Shown piece after piece: positions 1 through 11,545 of a DNA stretch of 64,000 bases (positions are counted from its first letter, which is position 1; each line of letters begins with the position of its first letter). The DNA lies in contig NC_045143.1 in assembly GCF_008831285.2 (NCBI RefSeq), forward strand, positions 14,037,151-14,101,150, in the 5' to 3' direction. The DNA comes from Nymphaea colorata. Lineage: Eukaryota > Streptophyta > Magnoliopsida > Nymphaeales > Nymphaeaceae. The position numbers and the translations under genes were made by a program. The notes beneath the pieces were generated by a model. It was not told where the DNA came from, ran no database searches, and was given only the letters and a program-made list of their open reading frames with translations.

Positions 1-1332
1 TTTTGTATGTCAATACCCTTATATGTTCATTTGTTTTTCCATGATGCCTGCACAAATGATGGTAAATTGATAAAATTTCTTTAAAATCAAGATTAGATAT
101 TATCTGCTTAGTGGTAAAATATAGATTTGTTGCATTGTAGGATACCTTCAAGAACTGACATAAATCAGATGCATGAGACCACTCATCATTAAAAGGCAAA
201 CATGCAAAATTAGGATCACACGATGCCAAATGTTGAAAGACATCTTTGAATAACAATGCATCTCTCAACATTATAAATGTATAGTTCCATCGAATAGGAA
301 CATCATAGTTTAAACATTTTTGCTCATCCAAACCAATTATCTTTACACATTGTTTCAAAACATGAAATCATTTTGGTGATCTCCTTAAATATTTGACACT
401 GTCATGAATTTTTGAAATTGTATCATCTATATCATTCATACCGTCTTTAACCATGAGATATATAATATGTGCACCACGACTATGAAAGTATTTTCCTGTC
501 AATGAAAATGAAATATTATTTTTTCTTTCTATGGTACTTCTCAATAAACTTATTCCACTATCATTTGTTGAATAGTTATTAATAGTAACATAAAACAACT
601 TCAATTGAATTTCTCACTTTGTAGTAATGCACTCTGATAAAATGTCATATATACAACTTGCATTATGTAGTGGAGACACATGTAAACAATTAAGTATATG
701 AGGGTGTAACTGTTAATATGTTTCAACGTATTGGGCTGTCTAGCATAAGTATCCTAATGTCTGTTGTGAGAACCACATATCAAATGTCAACAAAACTCAC
801 TGTATGTGGTTATTTATAACTCATTGATATATCATTTTTTTAGTCTTAAATATTGACTGAACTTCTTTTTTAAGAATTTTTCTAAAAATGAAGCAAACCT
901 TACATTGCAAGCCTTTAGAAGATCATTATGATATCCATATTATACAAAACTGAAAGGAAGTGCATGCATTATTATACACTTAGCCATACATTTTCTTATA
1001 GTCTCCATATCAAATTTAGTACACATCAGATTCACTAATTCTAAATGACAAAGTTCATTGTTTTTCATCAGTAACTTGTTTTTTTGGCACATGTACCTTT
1101 GTGTTGTTTTAAGTTACTAGTATCATTAGAACTATGTCCACCTAATCGTTCACCACAATGGCTGCATTTTGTATAATTCTTTTCCCTTAAATTGTATCAA
1201 TGTGAAGTCATTCCATACTATTGAAGTTCTTTTTCTATTGGATTCAACTTTCTTTTCTGTAGATGAAAATGATTCATTTTCCTCCATATCTGCCATCAGA
1301 TGATATTCTTCATTCCTAATGGTAGAAGACAT
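1..1332 (-). pseudogene. hAT-superfamily transposase remnant (BED finger and start of the catalytic region)
   Basis: Read on the minus strand, this is a decayed plant hAT transposase of the ricesleeper/Ac-like type. The N-terminal part (about 1332-1090) gives a basic stretch RKRTSIVWNDFT, then, after a frame change, a BED-type zinc finger with CSHCGERLGGHSSND and a later HKGTC. Positions 604-368 encode a piece with the family's 'GI.LLR...', a conserved H.R.AHI-like stretch (HSRGAHIIYLMVKDG) and IDDTISKIHDSVKYLR. A stop follows, and the same protein continues to the left edge with the hAT hallmark DVPIRWNYT and an EWSHASDLCQFLK segment. Stops and frameshifts between blocks show it is dead. The C-terminal dimerisation domain, if present, lies outside the window to the left. 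Transposase function is known for the family; the pseudogene call rests on the visible stops. Confidence 0.82.
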
Positions 1333-3475
1333 AATTTACTATTTGAAAGGAATTCAAACAACCTAAACACATGAACTCATTCAATTCTTGAGGTGAAGAA
1401 AATGCTAACAAGATTCATATGACATCATGTATACGAAATCATTCAATAACTAAAAAGCTAATCATTGCAGGTGGTGAAATACTACTTGCCATATATAATA
1501 ATATAATAAATAACAAATAATGATCAACCAAATTTTGCCAAGGACACTTCGCTCTATTTTGATTATAAGATGCAGAAAATATGTTTTATTTTGAACAAGT
1601 TGATGTCTACTCATAAATTGAAAATTTGAAGTGCCAATATAGGATAAGACTACAAGAGCTGGTTGAAATGCCCATGTAATAAAGATAGAGGAGAGGAAGG
1701 ATGCTCTTCTTGGTCTTCATCAAATTCTAGTTTTACATATTTAACTTTTCTCTCCATGTAACAAAGACATATGGTAAGGATAAGATGAAGTAGATTCTAA
1801 AAACAATGGTAGAGGTGAAATGTAAAATAGTTAAAATATGAAAGAACTAAACATATGGGAAAAGAACTTTGAAGAGATGTAAAGAAGGAAAACATGTATA
1901 TTACATGCAGATAAAAGAAAAAAGAAATAAAATGCAGCCATGTCTATAACTATCAAAAAAGCAGAGATGGGTGTAGTGTGTTAAAATAAATCCAATAAAC
2001 TGAACAAATGACAACCAAAATAATGTTTATGCAGCATGATATCAAGCATTTATTCAATCTTGCTTAATAGTTGCTTGTTAAATATGAGTGCTTGGAGAGG
2101 CTCTTTTGAGGTATCTTGAGGAGGTGGATTCTTTTTCACATTAGCATTAACCATATATGTTATTCTCATTCCTTCCTGCTCCAAAAAAGAAAGAAAAAGA
2201 ATATCAGGCCTTCACATACAAATACTGTAAAATCAGAATACGGTAGAAATATCTTAAAAGATTTGCTTTGCCTGCCATTGTTTCATTTAGAGAAATAAAC
2301 TAATAGAACACTTTCAATAGGCACCAAAACAAACTAATAGAATACTTTCAAAGGACACTAAAGCTGGATAGGAACAACTCAAAACTACCTTAGCTGAAAA
2401 TAGAATGGCATCACTGCAGTCTAAACCGACAACCTACAAATCAAACAAGAAGTATCTCAGGACATTTCTCTCTAACATTAAGAATCTAACCTCACAATTA
2501 AACTTTGCATCTTTTTCACTTCTTCTACTATTTCTTGCATGTAGATGAAATTACAAATACTAGTGAAAAGGTCCTTAAAGAAGACTTAGGCATAACATTT
2601 GCCAATTCTTTGCACATAGTTCAAAATCAAGAGGCTTTTTGTCAGTACTTCACATCAAACCTAACAACAGCTTTCATAGAACACCAATCCAACTCCAATG
2701 AACTAAGGTTTTACATCCATTATTCTATCCACCAAAAGGGAAAATCAAATTGCATAAACTATCAAATAAGATTCAATCACAATAAAGGCACAGTTCCAGA
2801 ACTAAGCGTGAAACAAAGTTAGTCTAGCATATTGATGTGCCTGGCATAAACAATGGTCCAGCTACAAGAAGTTGGCAAAATTCAAACGAAGAAGAATATA
2901 TATGGGAGGACATGAGTCTGAGGGCAGCAAGAAAAATGATCTAGAATCATCTAAAAACACTTTTGTACGCACAAACATTCAGATGAATCTAACATGTATT
3001 ATGATGCATTATAAAAATGAAGGGCGTTCTCTCTGAGATAAATCAAAACTTAAAATCCTACATGAGGTAATCTCAATAGCAGAACACAAGGTATCAAAAA
3101 AAAGGAAACACACAAAATCAAATGCTGCTATGAAGGCAGGAGAGGGAGAGAGAGCGAGAGAGAGAGAGAGGAAGATCAAACGTAGAATAGAACATCATAT
3201 GTTGGTAATGCTGCTACACAAGGCGCAGGCATGGCTGCGTGGCGGACCATTCAGTGGCAGTGGTGGATGACTCAAAAGCAGCAAAAGATGGTGGACTGAG
3301 GTGGCTTGCAGACATAGGGCGTGCACAGTTTTGTGCAGCAATGGCAGTGGCGGACCGGCGGTGCAGCGACAGTGGATGCTGAACAGCAAACGGCGAGTTG
3401 GCGACGTAAGTGGTGGCAGTCCAGCAGACTCTCAAGTATCAACTCCCACAACTCTCATTCTCTTTCCAATGAAAA
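1333..3475. other. No gene; probable 5' non-coding part of the hAT element
   Basis: AT-rich sequence with no supported coding exon. It lies between the N-terminal end of the transposase remnant and the GC-rich terminal sequence at 3480-3690, so it may be the untranslated leader and promoter of that hAT copy; this is inference. It contains a GA microsatellite at about 3139-3172. The short open frames at 3195-3435 are alanine/serine/proline-rich and resemble nothing I recognise. Confidence 0.4.
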
Positions 3476-3479
3476 ATAA

Positions 3480-3690
3480 AAACCCTAACCCCCGTCGCAG
3501 GCTTACCAGGCCCCCGACAGGCTTGGTCATTTGTCCGATACTCATAGGCACCGGTCCGGGCAGGGCCTGTTCATGCAGGTCCAATGTCGACACTACAACA
3601 CCAGGGCCGGCCCTGGGTTGGGCCGGGTTTCGAGTACCAGGTGGCGGGCCGGCCTGGTGCCCAGGCCTACCCACAGGCACCTACAATTCA
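3480..3690. mobile_element. GC-rich hAT-type terminal sequence
   Basis: A sharp GC-rich island dense in GGCC/CCGG words. Read on the minus strand it begins GTAGGCCTGGGCACCAGGCC at about 3672. This resembles the ends at 38884 (TAGGGGTGGGCATCAGGCC), 35203 (TAGGGGTGGGTATCGAGCC) and 58186 (GGCCTGGGTGCCGGGCC). It is probably the 5' terminal region of the hAT copy whose transposase remnant lies at 1-1332. No target duplication could be paired because the other end is outside the window. Confidence 0.5.
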
Positions 3691-4958
3691 AGTCATGCTC
3701 TACTTATTTCAATGAAGTTGCCAAATCTCACACCATCTTTGATTGTCTGCATGTTCATTAATTGACTTTAATGCATTTGACATGGCTCTTACAATATTTG
3801 ATCCCTAGAGAGCAAATAGTATGACCTAATTGCTGTTTTTTCATTTTTTTTAAAAAAAATTCTTTAACTTGAATGTAGGCATTCTTTTCTTTTTCTTGGT
3901 TGCCTTAAACATGCATAACATAAAAGTTTTGGAATTCGCAGCTAAGTCAAAATTAGTTAGTGCAGCAAAATCCTACTTCATTGAGTTTTTAATTATTATA
4001 GTCCACTATAGTATGGAAGTGGGTCCCAAATATCTTTTCTGGACAAGATTCAGTCTAAATTTTTCATAATATTCTTAACCATTTATGTATTTTTTCTTTT
4101 TCTTTTTTCAAGTAGTTTCAATATCTCATTAAAGGGAAATAGTTCCAATTTGACACAGGTCCTTAAAGGAGTCCTTTCTCCACAATGTTCCTTGGTAGAA
4201 ATCTTTTACTATTTTTAAACGTGTGAAACTTGGCATTTCTCTATATTGTCCTCTCGTGGTTTGGCAGGCTTTCTGCTCCATTCCTACAGTAAAAGCAAGC
4301 TGCTAACTTTCATTTTGTTCATAGCTTACTCAAGGGTTTTATAGTAGGCCAGTATTTGATAGGCATTAGGAAAGGTAAATTTTACATAATGGAAAACATG
4401 ACATTATTTTCAAATACAACTAGATGATGAAATCTTAATTGTTTATCTTTTTTCTATTTTATTATCATGCAAGACAGTAAAGCTTAACATGCCTCACTCA
4501 ATGTTTGAAGGGAAACTTTGATTGAGATGCCTAATCTTCACAAAAAGAAACCGTTAAATGAGTGAGTATGTTTCATTGTACCATTTATAGATGCTCGTGT
4601 TGCTAAAAAATTCTATAAATATAATGCAGGTGCTCATGCTTTTTTTTTTTTTTTTTTTTTTTTTCTGGAAGTGGATTTGGAACATCGGTGTTTTCATGTC
4701 ATTGTCTGCTTTACATAATTTATGGTGCCATTTTTTGAATATTTATTGACAAGGCCTCATTAATAATGTCCACTAATTACCCTAGGCAGTCGATAGTTTC
4801 CTTAGCTACCCTAGGCAGTCGATAGTTTCCTTAGCTAAGCTCATTTTTATAGTTCCACAAGTGGTGGCGTTATTTCAGCTTTCAAAAAGCATATGTATGA
4901 TGGACTATAGATAAGATGAAACCTGTCATAACTCAGCTAAATGGCAATGAAAGTATGA
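3691..4958. other. No gene; poly-T run and short tandem duplication
   Basis: AT-rich intergenic sequence. It holds a 25-base T run at 4640-4664 and a 29-bp unit duplicated head to tail at 4778-4835 (unit starts TACCCTAGGCAGTCG). No coding region is supported. Confidence 0.5.
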
Positions 4959-4959
4959 T

Positions 4960-5805
4960 ATAATGTCAAAAGCAGTCATTCTGTCCCTTGATGTTGCAAA
5001 TATATCGTCTCTGCAAAGGAATGTTCCAGAACACAAGGTACACTTTTGGAAGTGGAGCCATTACTGCCATCGAGGTTCATGACGATGGTCTCCCCACTTG
5101 GCTTTCACCATCAGACCAGAGATTGCTCCATTTGAAACAGAAACCAAAGCCAAAGAAAAACTAAAACATTCAAAGAAGCCGACCAAAAGACCAAAAAAAG
5201 ACCACAAAGAAGCCTGAAACTAAACCAACAAAGCAGTGCACACCTTCCTCACCATCACCACCACCACTAAGGGTGGAGCTAGAATTTTTTCATGAGGGGG
5301 GTCAAATTAAAGTTTCAAAATTTTAATTAAAGTCGAAATATCATTTTTCAAAATTTTTATATAGAACAAGTGAAATTTTCTAAAATTTACATGTAATTTT
5401 TTTTTGAGGTGGGGCAGGGCCCATGCAGGCCCTACCTTTGCTCCACCCCTGACCACCACCACCATCACCAAAGCCGAGCACACCAACAAAACCTACAACT
5501 CCAATAAAAAGAATGACACCCACAACAACCACAAAGCTGATAGAGCTAGGCAGCAAGGCAGACTTGGAGGTGGCAAAAGATGGGTCTGGGGACGTTACAA
5601 CGGTGGCTTCTGCCATTGCCAAACAAAGGAGACGAGCACTAGTAGCAGGTTCATCATATATGTTAAGGAAGATGTCTATGTCAAAACAGTCATTTTGACA
5701 AAAAGTTGCTGAACAACATTCTCGTCGGAGACGGAATGGATGCGACCACCATCACCTGCAGTCTGAACAGCATGGACGGTGAACAATATCACGACTTTTG
5801 GTGAG
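4960..5805 (+). pseudogene. Pectinesterase (pectin methylesterase) pseudogene, 5' half
   Basis: A broken type-I pectin methylesterase. The segment before the catalytic domain is visible at about 5072-5120 as EVHDDGLPTWLSPSDQRLL, matching the family's pro-region/linker signature, followed by a lysine/proline-rich stretch and a stop. The catalytic domain opens at about 5527-5600 with ADLEVAKDGSG then DVTTVASAIA. After a frameshift it continues as RFIIYVKEDVYVKTVILTKS, and after another as ILVGDGMDATTIT near 5712-5757. It stops near 5805, before the catalytic Asp residues and the QxxGW-type motifs expected in the second half. A 184-bp MITE at 5268-5451 sits in the linker. Functional members demethylesterify homogalacturonan in the wall. 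This copy has at least two frameshifts, stops and a missing 3' half, so it cannot be active. The PMEI domain is not convincingly visible upstream. Confidence 0.8.
5268..5451. mobile_element. 184-bp hAT-type MITE inside the pectinesterase pseudogene
   Basis: Left end TAAGGGTGGAGC and right end GCTCCACCCCTG are inverted repeats differing at two positions. The element is flanked by an exact 8-bp duplication ACCACCAC at 5260-5267 and 5452-5459. An 8-bp duplication and this end sequence fit hAT non-autonomous elements. The interior is AT-rich and non-coding. The target is itself CCA-rich, so the duplication is a little less decisive than usual. Confidence 0.8.
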
Positions 5806-6948
5806 CATTTCCTTGTAAACCATAGTCACCTGAAGACATGAAAAAGGTACTTGAGTTTTCTAATTCCCTTTTTTGAAAGCTAACATGATGAAAACTTCTT
5901 ACTGCAGCTGTATGTTGCTCATTTTTTTTGGCATTATGTTCTCTTATTGTTAGAATTGTCATATAATACTGCAACTTATTGTGGCAAAGATTTGAATCCA
6001 CCTGTAATTAACATTGGTTCTCACTTCTGCCTCGCAAGTTTGTAATTTTGGTTTATCTCTTTGGAGAAGAAGAAACTAATCCATTTAGCTTCATTAAGCT
6101 TCACACTTGACTATGTGAGCCTGATCTATAACCAGCACCATGAAAAATTAGAGGGTCACTTGGAGAAGTTCTGATCTTTCTTAAATGCTTTTTTTTGCAG
6201 CTAGTGGTTGTTCTTGCCTCACTTTTGGATGAAAATTTTCCTCCCATAAAAGCATCACATGTTGAACTCTTTCATGATTTGGAAAATGACTTGTTCAAAT
6301 TGCAATAGATCTTCAACACTTTGCCAAAGTTTGCCTAAAAATGTTTTGCCTTTTTGCGTTATTTTAACTTTCCATTTAATTTCTGAAAGCACTTAGAACT
6401 TACTTGGATAGTCTAATTTAGTTTCACTAAGATCATAAAGCATTTCACAAAGTTGAAAATATGGCATGTACTATGTTATCTGTATCTCCAGCTTAAGCTG
6501 GTGTCGTTTTCTATGTTTTAGGTACAAAAGTATGGAGACATGCATAATCCAGCTTCCCAATGTCAGTGGGATACAGAAGGTTGTGGGAGGAAGCTTCAAA
6601 ATATGGTGGAAACGGCCATTGCCATCAAGAATCAGCAGTGGCAGCAAGCGTAGGATCACATATTCACAAAAGATCTTTACAGAGCAGTCTTGTGGAAGAT
6701 GGGAGATGATTACTATACAGCAATGAAAAATCAACTCAAAGATAAGGGAAGATATAAGAATATATTCATAGGAATACTCACCATGTAAATCAATGGATGT
6801 AGACATAGGATTGACTGAAAGGAATCACACAGACTTCTCAATTTGAAGAGCGTTTCTAAGTGATTTTTTAAACTTTATATATGATTGGACATGTTCTTGT
6901 ATAAATTTTGTATAATTAAAATTTCAACTGAAGTGCTTTTCTTTATTC
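5806..6948. other. No gene seen
   Basis: AT-rich sequence after the pectinesterase fragment. I looked for the second exon of pectinesterase here and did not find its conserved motifs. The open frames at 6466-6806 have no recognisable domain. Confidence 0.5.
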
Positions 6949-6949
6949 A

Positions 6950-6950
6950 A

Positions 6951-7046
<96 letters not shown>

Positions 7047-7078
7047 CATATATATATATATATATATGGATATATATA

Positions 7079-7163
<85 letters not shown>

Positions 7164-7167
7164 CATA
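6950..7167. repeat. Compound microsatellite (TA)n(TG)n(TA)n(GA)n
   Basis: Runs of TA (about 6953-6980), TG (6981-7013), TA with small interruptions (7014-7135) and GA (7136-7162). Open frames across it encode only Tyr-Ile, Cys-Val or Arg-Glu dipeptide repeats and are artefacts. Confidence 0.95.
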
Positions 7168-7175
7168 TATATATA

Positions 7176-7470
7176 TCAACTAGGAGGGAGATTGGAATGC
7201 ATGATGCCATTGGCAATGACAACAATTGTTGCCAATGTACATATTGGCATGGACTTTTTTCATGGCCACTCAAAAAAGAGCCGTAGCCAATATAGTTATT
7301 GGTAACAGCCCTCACCCTCAGGAAAGGTTTTTCCCAATGCCACAAATGGTAAGGGCAGCCTTTGGTTATCCTCTAGGGAAAGGGTTATTATTGCTAATAA
7401 CCATTGGCAACAGCCATGGTTTTATTGGCAGCAACTAGAGCCGTTGCCAATAGTGTGGTTTCCTACAGTG
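7176..7470. mobile_element. CACTA (En/Spm-like) terminal fragment
   Basis: The right boundary reads GGTTTCCTACAGTG at 7457-7470; its reverse complement, CACTGTAGGAAACC, is a CACTA-type terminus. Inside, short words of the ATTGGCAAC/GTTGCCAAT type recur in both orientations (for example about 7210-7240, 7290-7300, 7395-7410, 7440-7450), as in CACTA subterminal repeat arrays. I could not find the matching left terminus, and the compound microsatellite lies directly on the left, so this looks like one end only. Confidence 0.6.
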
Positions 7471-8088
7471 AAGATGGCGGTTTGTGCTTCTTGGGTGGGC
7501 TTTAGCCCTGCCAATCCATCCAAAGGGCGTTTGCAAGCTAAGGGCTCCTGCTCACAAGTCAAAATCTATAAAACAAAATAAAAATAATTAAAAAGAAAAA
7601 AGAAAAATTCTTAACAAACCTTGAGAAATTAAAAAAAAAAATTTAAATTTTGGGTTTTGGCTCCATTCTACTCTATGAATACCCTTACATCTTCATCGTT
7701 GGGTATGGGATAACTCTTGGAGAACTCTTTGAGCACAACAACTGAGAGATTTGGAGTTTTTTTAGCTCTCTTCCTTCTTCTAGTTTTCTCTCCCTCTGTT
7801 AACATTTTGCCATCTTCAACATTGGGTTTCTCCTTCTTCAACCTTCATCTTCAAGGGGGCACGTGAGAGGCGTTTGGAGAGGTTCTTCAATACGTCGGAG
7901 TTCTCGTTTGGAGGCTTCATTGCTCTTTTAAAGTAAAGATTCATCTCTTTTTGAACTATACTGTCTTGAGGTATGTAGTCTTTTTCCCTCTTGCTCTTCC
8001 CTTCATCAACTCCCCATAGCCATGCAAGAAAGTTCTTGAAATCTTACCTTTGGAGTATAAACTGGTGTGGGCTAGATCTTATCGAACT
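7471..8088. other. No gene seen
   Basis: Unassigned sequence between the CACTA end and the inverted repeat-family copy. It has pyrimidine-rich patches but no supported exon. Confidence 0.4.
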
Positions 8089-8089
8089 G

Positions 8090-10140
8090 TATTAGGTTTG
8101 AAACCATTTAAAAAAGTTCATTAATATTTTAGAGAAAACTATGATTTTGAAAGGGTTCTTGTGTGAGGACCATGCTGGATTTAGGTTTTCACATATATGG
8201 GCTAATGCCACAAGGTATACAAACATGCTGACCTGGTTTGGTTGCAAACAAGGGGTGTATGTGGGTGCAAGGTGATCCGGGTGCATATTAGAATAATAGT
8301 GCAATGCATGATTGATGAAAGCATAAAAGAACTACATTCTATATTTATGATTTAAGCAAAAACGTGGAATTAAAAGAAGAGACATGGATGAGAGGGGCAT
8401 ACATGACCTCTAACCTAGTCTAGAGACATTAAATTAAATCTATCATAGGAAAGCAAATAAGCTAAACTAAAGAATTAGGAAAGTAAAGAATTAGGAAAGT
8501 AAATAAAAAGAGAAAGGAAAAAGAAATTACCTAAACCTAAAGACCTGACTAAGCCCATTCCTATGACCTTTACATCGATCCTGGTTGGTTCTAGGTTGAG
8601 TGCTAGCGCAACATGAACTAAGACTTGCACCAAAGACTCTAAAACTTTAACCTGTTTGAGTGAAGTCTTTTGAGTACCCAACTGAAAATTTACCAAATTA
8701 TATAGGCTTCTCTAGGCAAGCTCAAGGTCTGAAGAGAGAGACAAAGAGGGGGGTGTGTGGGTTGTGAACCCCTATTTATAGAATAGAAAAGAGGTCCCCT
8801 TGGGATTTGTGATATGGGACTAATTTTAGTCCCTCTCTCTCCTCTCTCAAAATCACAAACATTAAACAAAATCTATTCGCCATGATCTCATACTAACTCT
8901 GATTCAATTATGCAAAAGCAGTGCATGCACAGAGAAGTGCAGATTGATTCTTGATAAAGGATTTGGATTGACATTAAACATGGAAAACAAACGATGCAAA
9001 AATAAGAGGAGAAAATACATATTAAAACCATAGTTTAAAACTGATATGAAACAAAAAAATGTTTAGTCCGACCACATACAGATATTGATTTCAATTCTAT
9101 TTCTGCCGAAGTGCTCATCAAAGAAGATTCTTGGTTTCAAGTTCATTCTTGTAAATTGACATTAAGCATGGAGTGAGAAAAGGGCGATGCTTTAAATATA
9201 ATATGCTTTAAGCTCACATATGAACCCTAGATCTGAGTTTGATATTGAGACCTAGATTCAGGTCTAGATCTAAGAAAACTAGAATATGGATCCAATATGC
9301 TAATGAGATCCAGACCATAATTTTTGAGATTTCGAATTTGGAATACTGGATTTGGATTTGCAAAAATAGATTTCAATTCTGAATATGTTTTGATTAGGAA
9401 TTGGACTTGGATATGAAATTGGAATCAAGAATCTGAAGTTGAAATCTGAAATGGTGTGAAATTGGACCTTGCTCAAATTGGGCTTGGTGGGTTCAGGTTG
9501 TATGACATGGACTAGACCTGGGCTAGGTTCAGTTTTGAAAGACTAGGTTTAGACGTAGGTTGGGCTCAAGTTTATTAGGTTCAGCCTGAGTACTGTATTT
9601 GGAAAACCCTAGTGTAGAGAAAAACTAGGGTAGGCTAAGCCTGGGCCCAAGCCTGCTAGATCCATGTAAATGTATACGAAAAGCTAACTTAGGTTCATGT
9701 GGCTCCTAAATTAGGTCTTATGAAAAATACGTGCATGGTGACAAATGATCAAAATACCCTTGTTTGTGATTTTGGACTGAAACAAGTTCAAATAAGGAGA
9801 CTGATTTGAACTATGGTCATAAAAATAAAAAAAAGCCATAAACCAAGGTACATGTAACATATGCCTTATGTTTATGCAGAATAATATAACTCAAAAAAGA
9901 AATGATAGTTTTACCTCTAGTGTAATTCTAGTTCGATGAATTTTCTTAATCTAACTAAACCAGCTTGAGAGCCTACTCCTAGATCAGCTATGGTTAAAAT
10001 CTTGCTAAAAATTTCCTCCTAGATTGCCCTGAAAATCAAATTAAAAAATTTACCAAGTTGTAAACATCATATTTATAAAGGGCAACCGGTTGAGGGCTAT
10101 AAAAATCCAATGTGGTCCTAGCTCCAATTTAGCTCACTTT
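8090..10140 (-). repeat. Non-coding dispersed repeat family, copy A (inverted)
   Basis: The reverse complement of this segment is colinear with 13020-14660 and with about 30280-31960. Landmarks shared by all three are a run ending ACGTATTTTTCATAA followed by AACCTAA (A: near 9720), a block with 'CACTCAACCTAGA' (near 8600) and 'TTCAGGTAATTT'-type sequence (near 8540). No coding domain is visible in any copy. Such long, non-coding, multi-copy sequence with GC-poor text is typical of decayed non-autonomous retroelement interiors, but I cannot prove the class. Confidence 0.6.
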
Positions 10141-10259
10141 ATCAGGCAGAGACATCTCAAACACCTGAAAACAGTAGAGAGAGAGTTTGAAACTGAATTA
10201 AACTCAAACCAAACTAAGAGAAGATTGATTTATACATGATCTTAGTTTGGTTTCAGCTT

Positions 10260-11545
10260 TCCCAGTCTCACAACCTAGATCTCATAAACTTCCTTAACAT
10301 GCATCCAAATAAGATGAATGAAGTTAGTATTATGAATCATATGGTTTGATTAAAGCCAAATAGATGTACTCCAATAAACACATCCTCAAGTATGATCAAA
10401 CCCAATTTAGGCCAGATTGAACCAAGCTCCTTTGACTGACCTACCCTCAGCCTATTCAGATCTTGAATTTTATGAATCATATGGTTTGATTAAAGCCAAA
10501 CAGATTTGCTCCAATTAAACATGTCCATAAGCATGTTCAAACCCAGTTTTGTCCAGATTGAACCTAGTTCCTTTGACTGACCTATCCATAGCCTATTCAG
10601 ATCTTGGATTTTAATTCAAAAGTATTGCATTCAAATTGTGAGCCTTATGCTGATCCGAACCTTGATAATAAACCCAATTCTAGCATGCTTGGATTTGAAT
10701 CTCATGTATTAGATTATGGATCTCTGAATATGGATCTCAAAAATTGAATATTGAATTTTGGATCTCAAACATTAGATTTTGGATATTGCATCTCAAGTCT
10801 TGGATGTTGGATCTGATGTTATACAATGAGCTTTGGATTATAAACCTCAGGTCGATATTCAATAATTAGACCCAAGACAGGAAATTTGAATCATGTAATA
10901 ATCAGATTTGGATTTGTTCTTTTAGAACTTAAATTTTAGAAGATCAAATTGTAGATACTAGATCAAAATTACTGGATCTCTGACCTAGGATCATAAATTT
11001 TAGATCTCCATATCTGATATGATATTTTAGACCTCTATAACATCTCCTATTTCAATTTAGAACAAGAGTTTCATTAAAATCTCTGGGATCACATTGCAAG
11101 TCCTGGATTGAGAACAATTTTCTCCTAATAGGTCCACGTCTTAAACCCAATTCTCAGTAGCGACTTGATTCTGGGTCTACATGGCTTTGTTTTGCATGCA
11201 TCAAATTAGGTTCAGAATATTGATTTGCATTGTTTTATGATGAACCAGACATGAACAGATATCATGATTTAAATTTTCTTGTTCATAAGTCTATTTTGAG
11301 ATCTACTTAGATTTTAAAACATGCACAATTTTAAAACTATGATTTGCTTTCTTTTAATAGGTTTTGGATGACATTTGGATTCAAGAATTGGAACATTTAG
11401 TCTAGGCAAAGGTGCCAAGAGTGGTCAGACCTCATACTAGCAGTTTGGGTCCCGTCTCTTGAAATTCCACACAAGGAACAAAGGCGAGTACATGTAAATT
11501 ATGTCTCATATAAATAGTTTGCATGTTACATAAAAATTTTACATG
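10260..11545 (+). repeat. Long direct repeat D1 (LTR-like)
   Basis: This segment is a diverged direct copy of 14830-15970. Landmarks include 'AAGATGAATGAA' with 'CATATGGTTTGATTA' (10310-10350), 'CTACTTAGATTTTAAAACATG' (11301-11321), and the 3' part 'GGGTCCCGTCTCTTGAAAT' near 11447. It contains an internal tandem duplication of about 140 bp (10330-10610). D1 and the downstream copy flank the non-coding segment 11545-14800 in the arrangement of LTRs, but I could not define TG..CA ends or a target duplication. Confidence 0.55.

Noticed and set aside
6924-7345. Several overlapping open frames with Tyr-Ile, Cys-Val or Arg-Glu repeats
   Set aside because: Direct products of the TA/TG/GA microsatellites.
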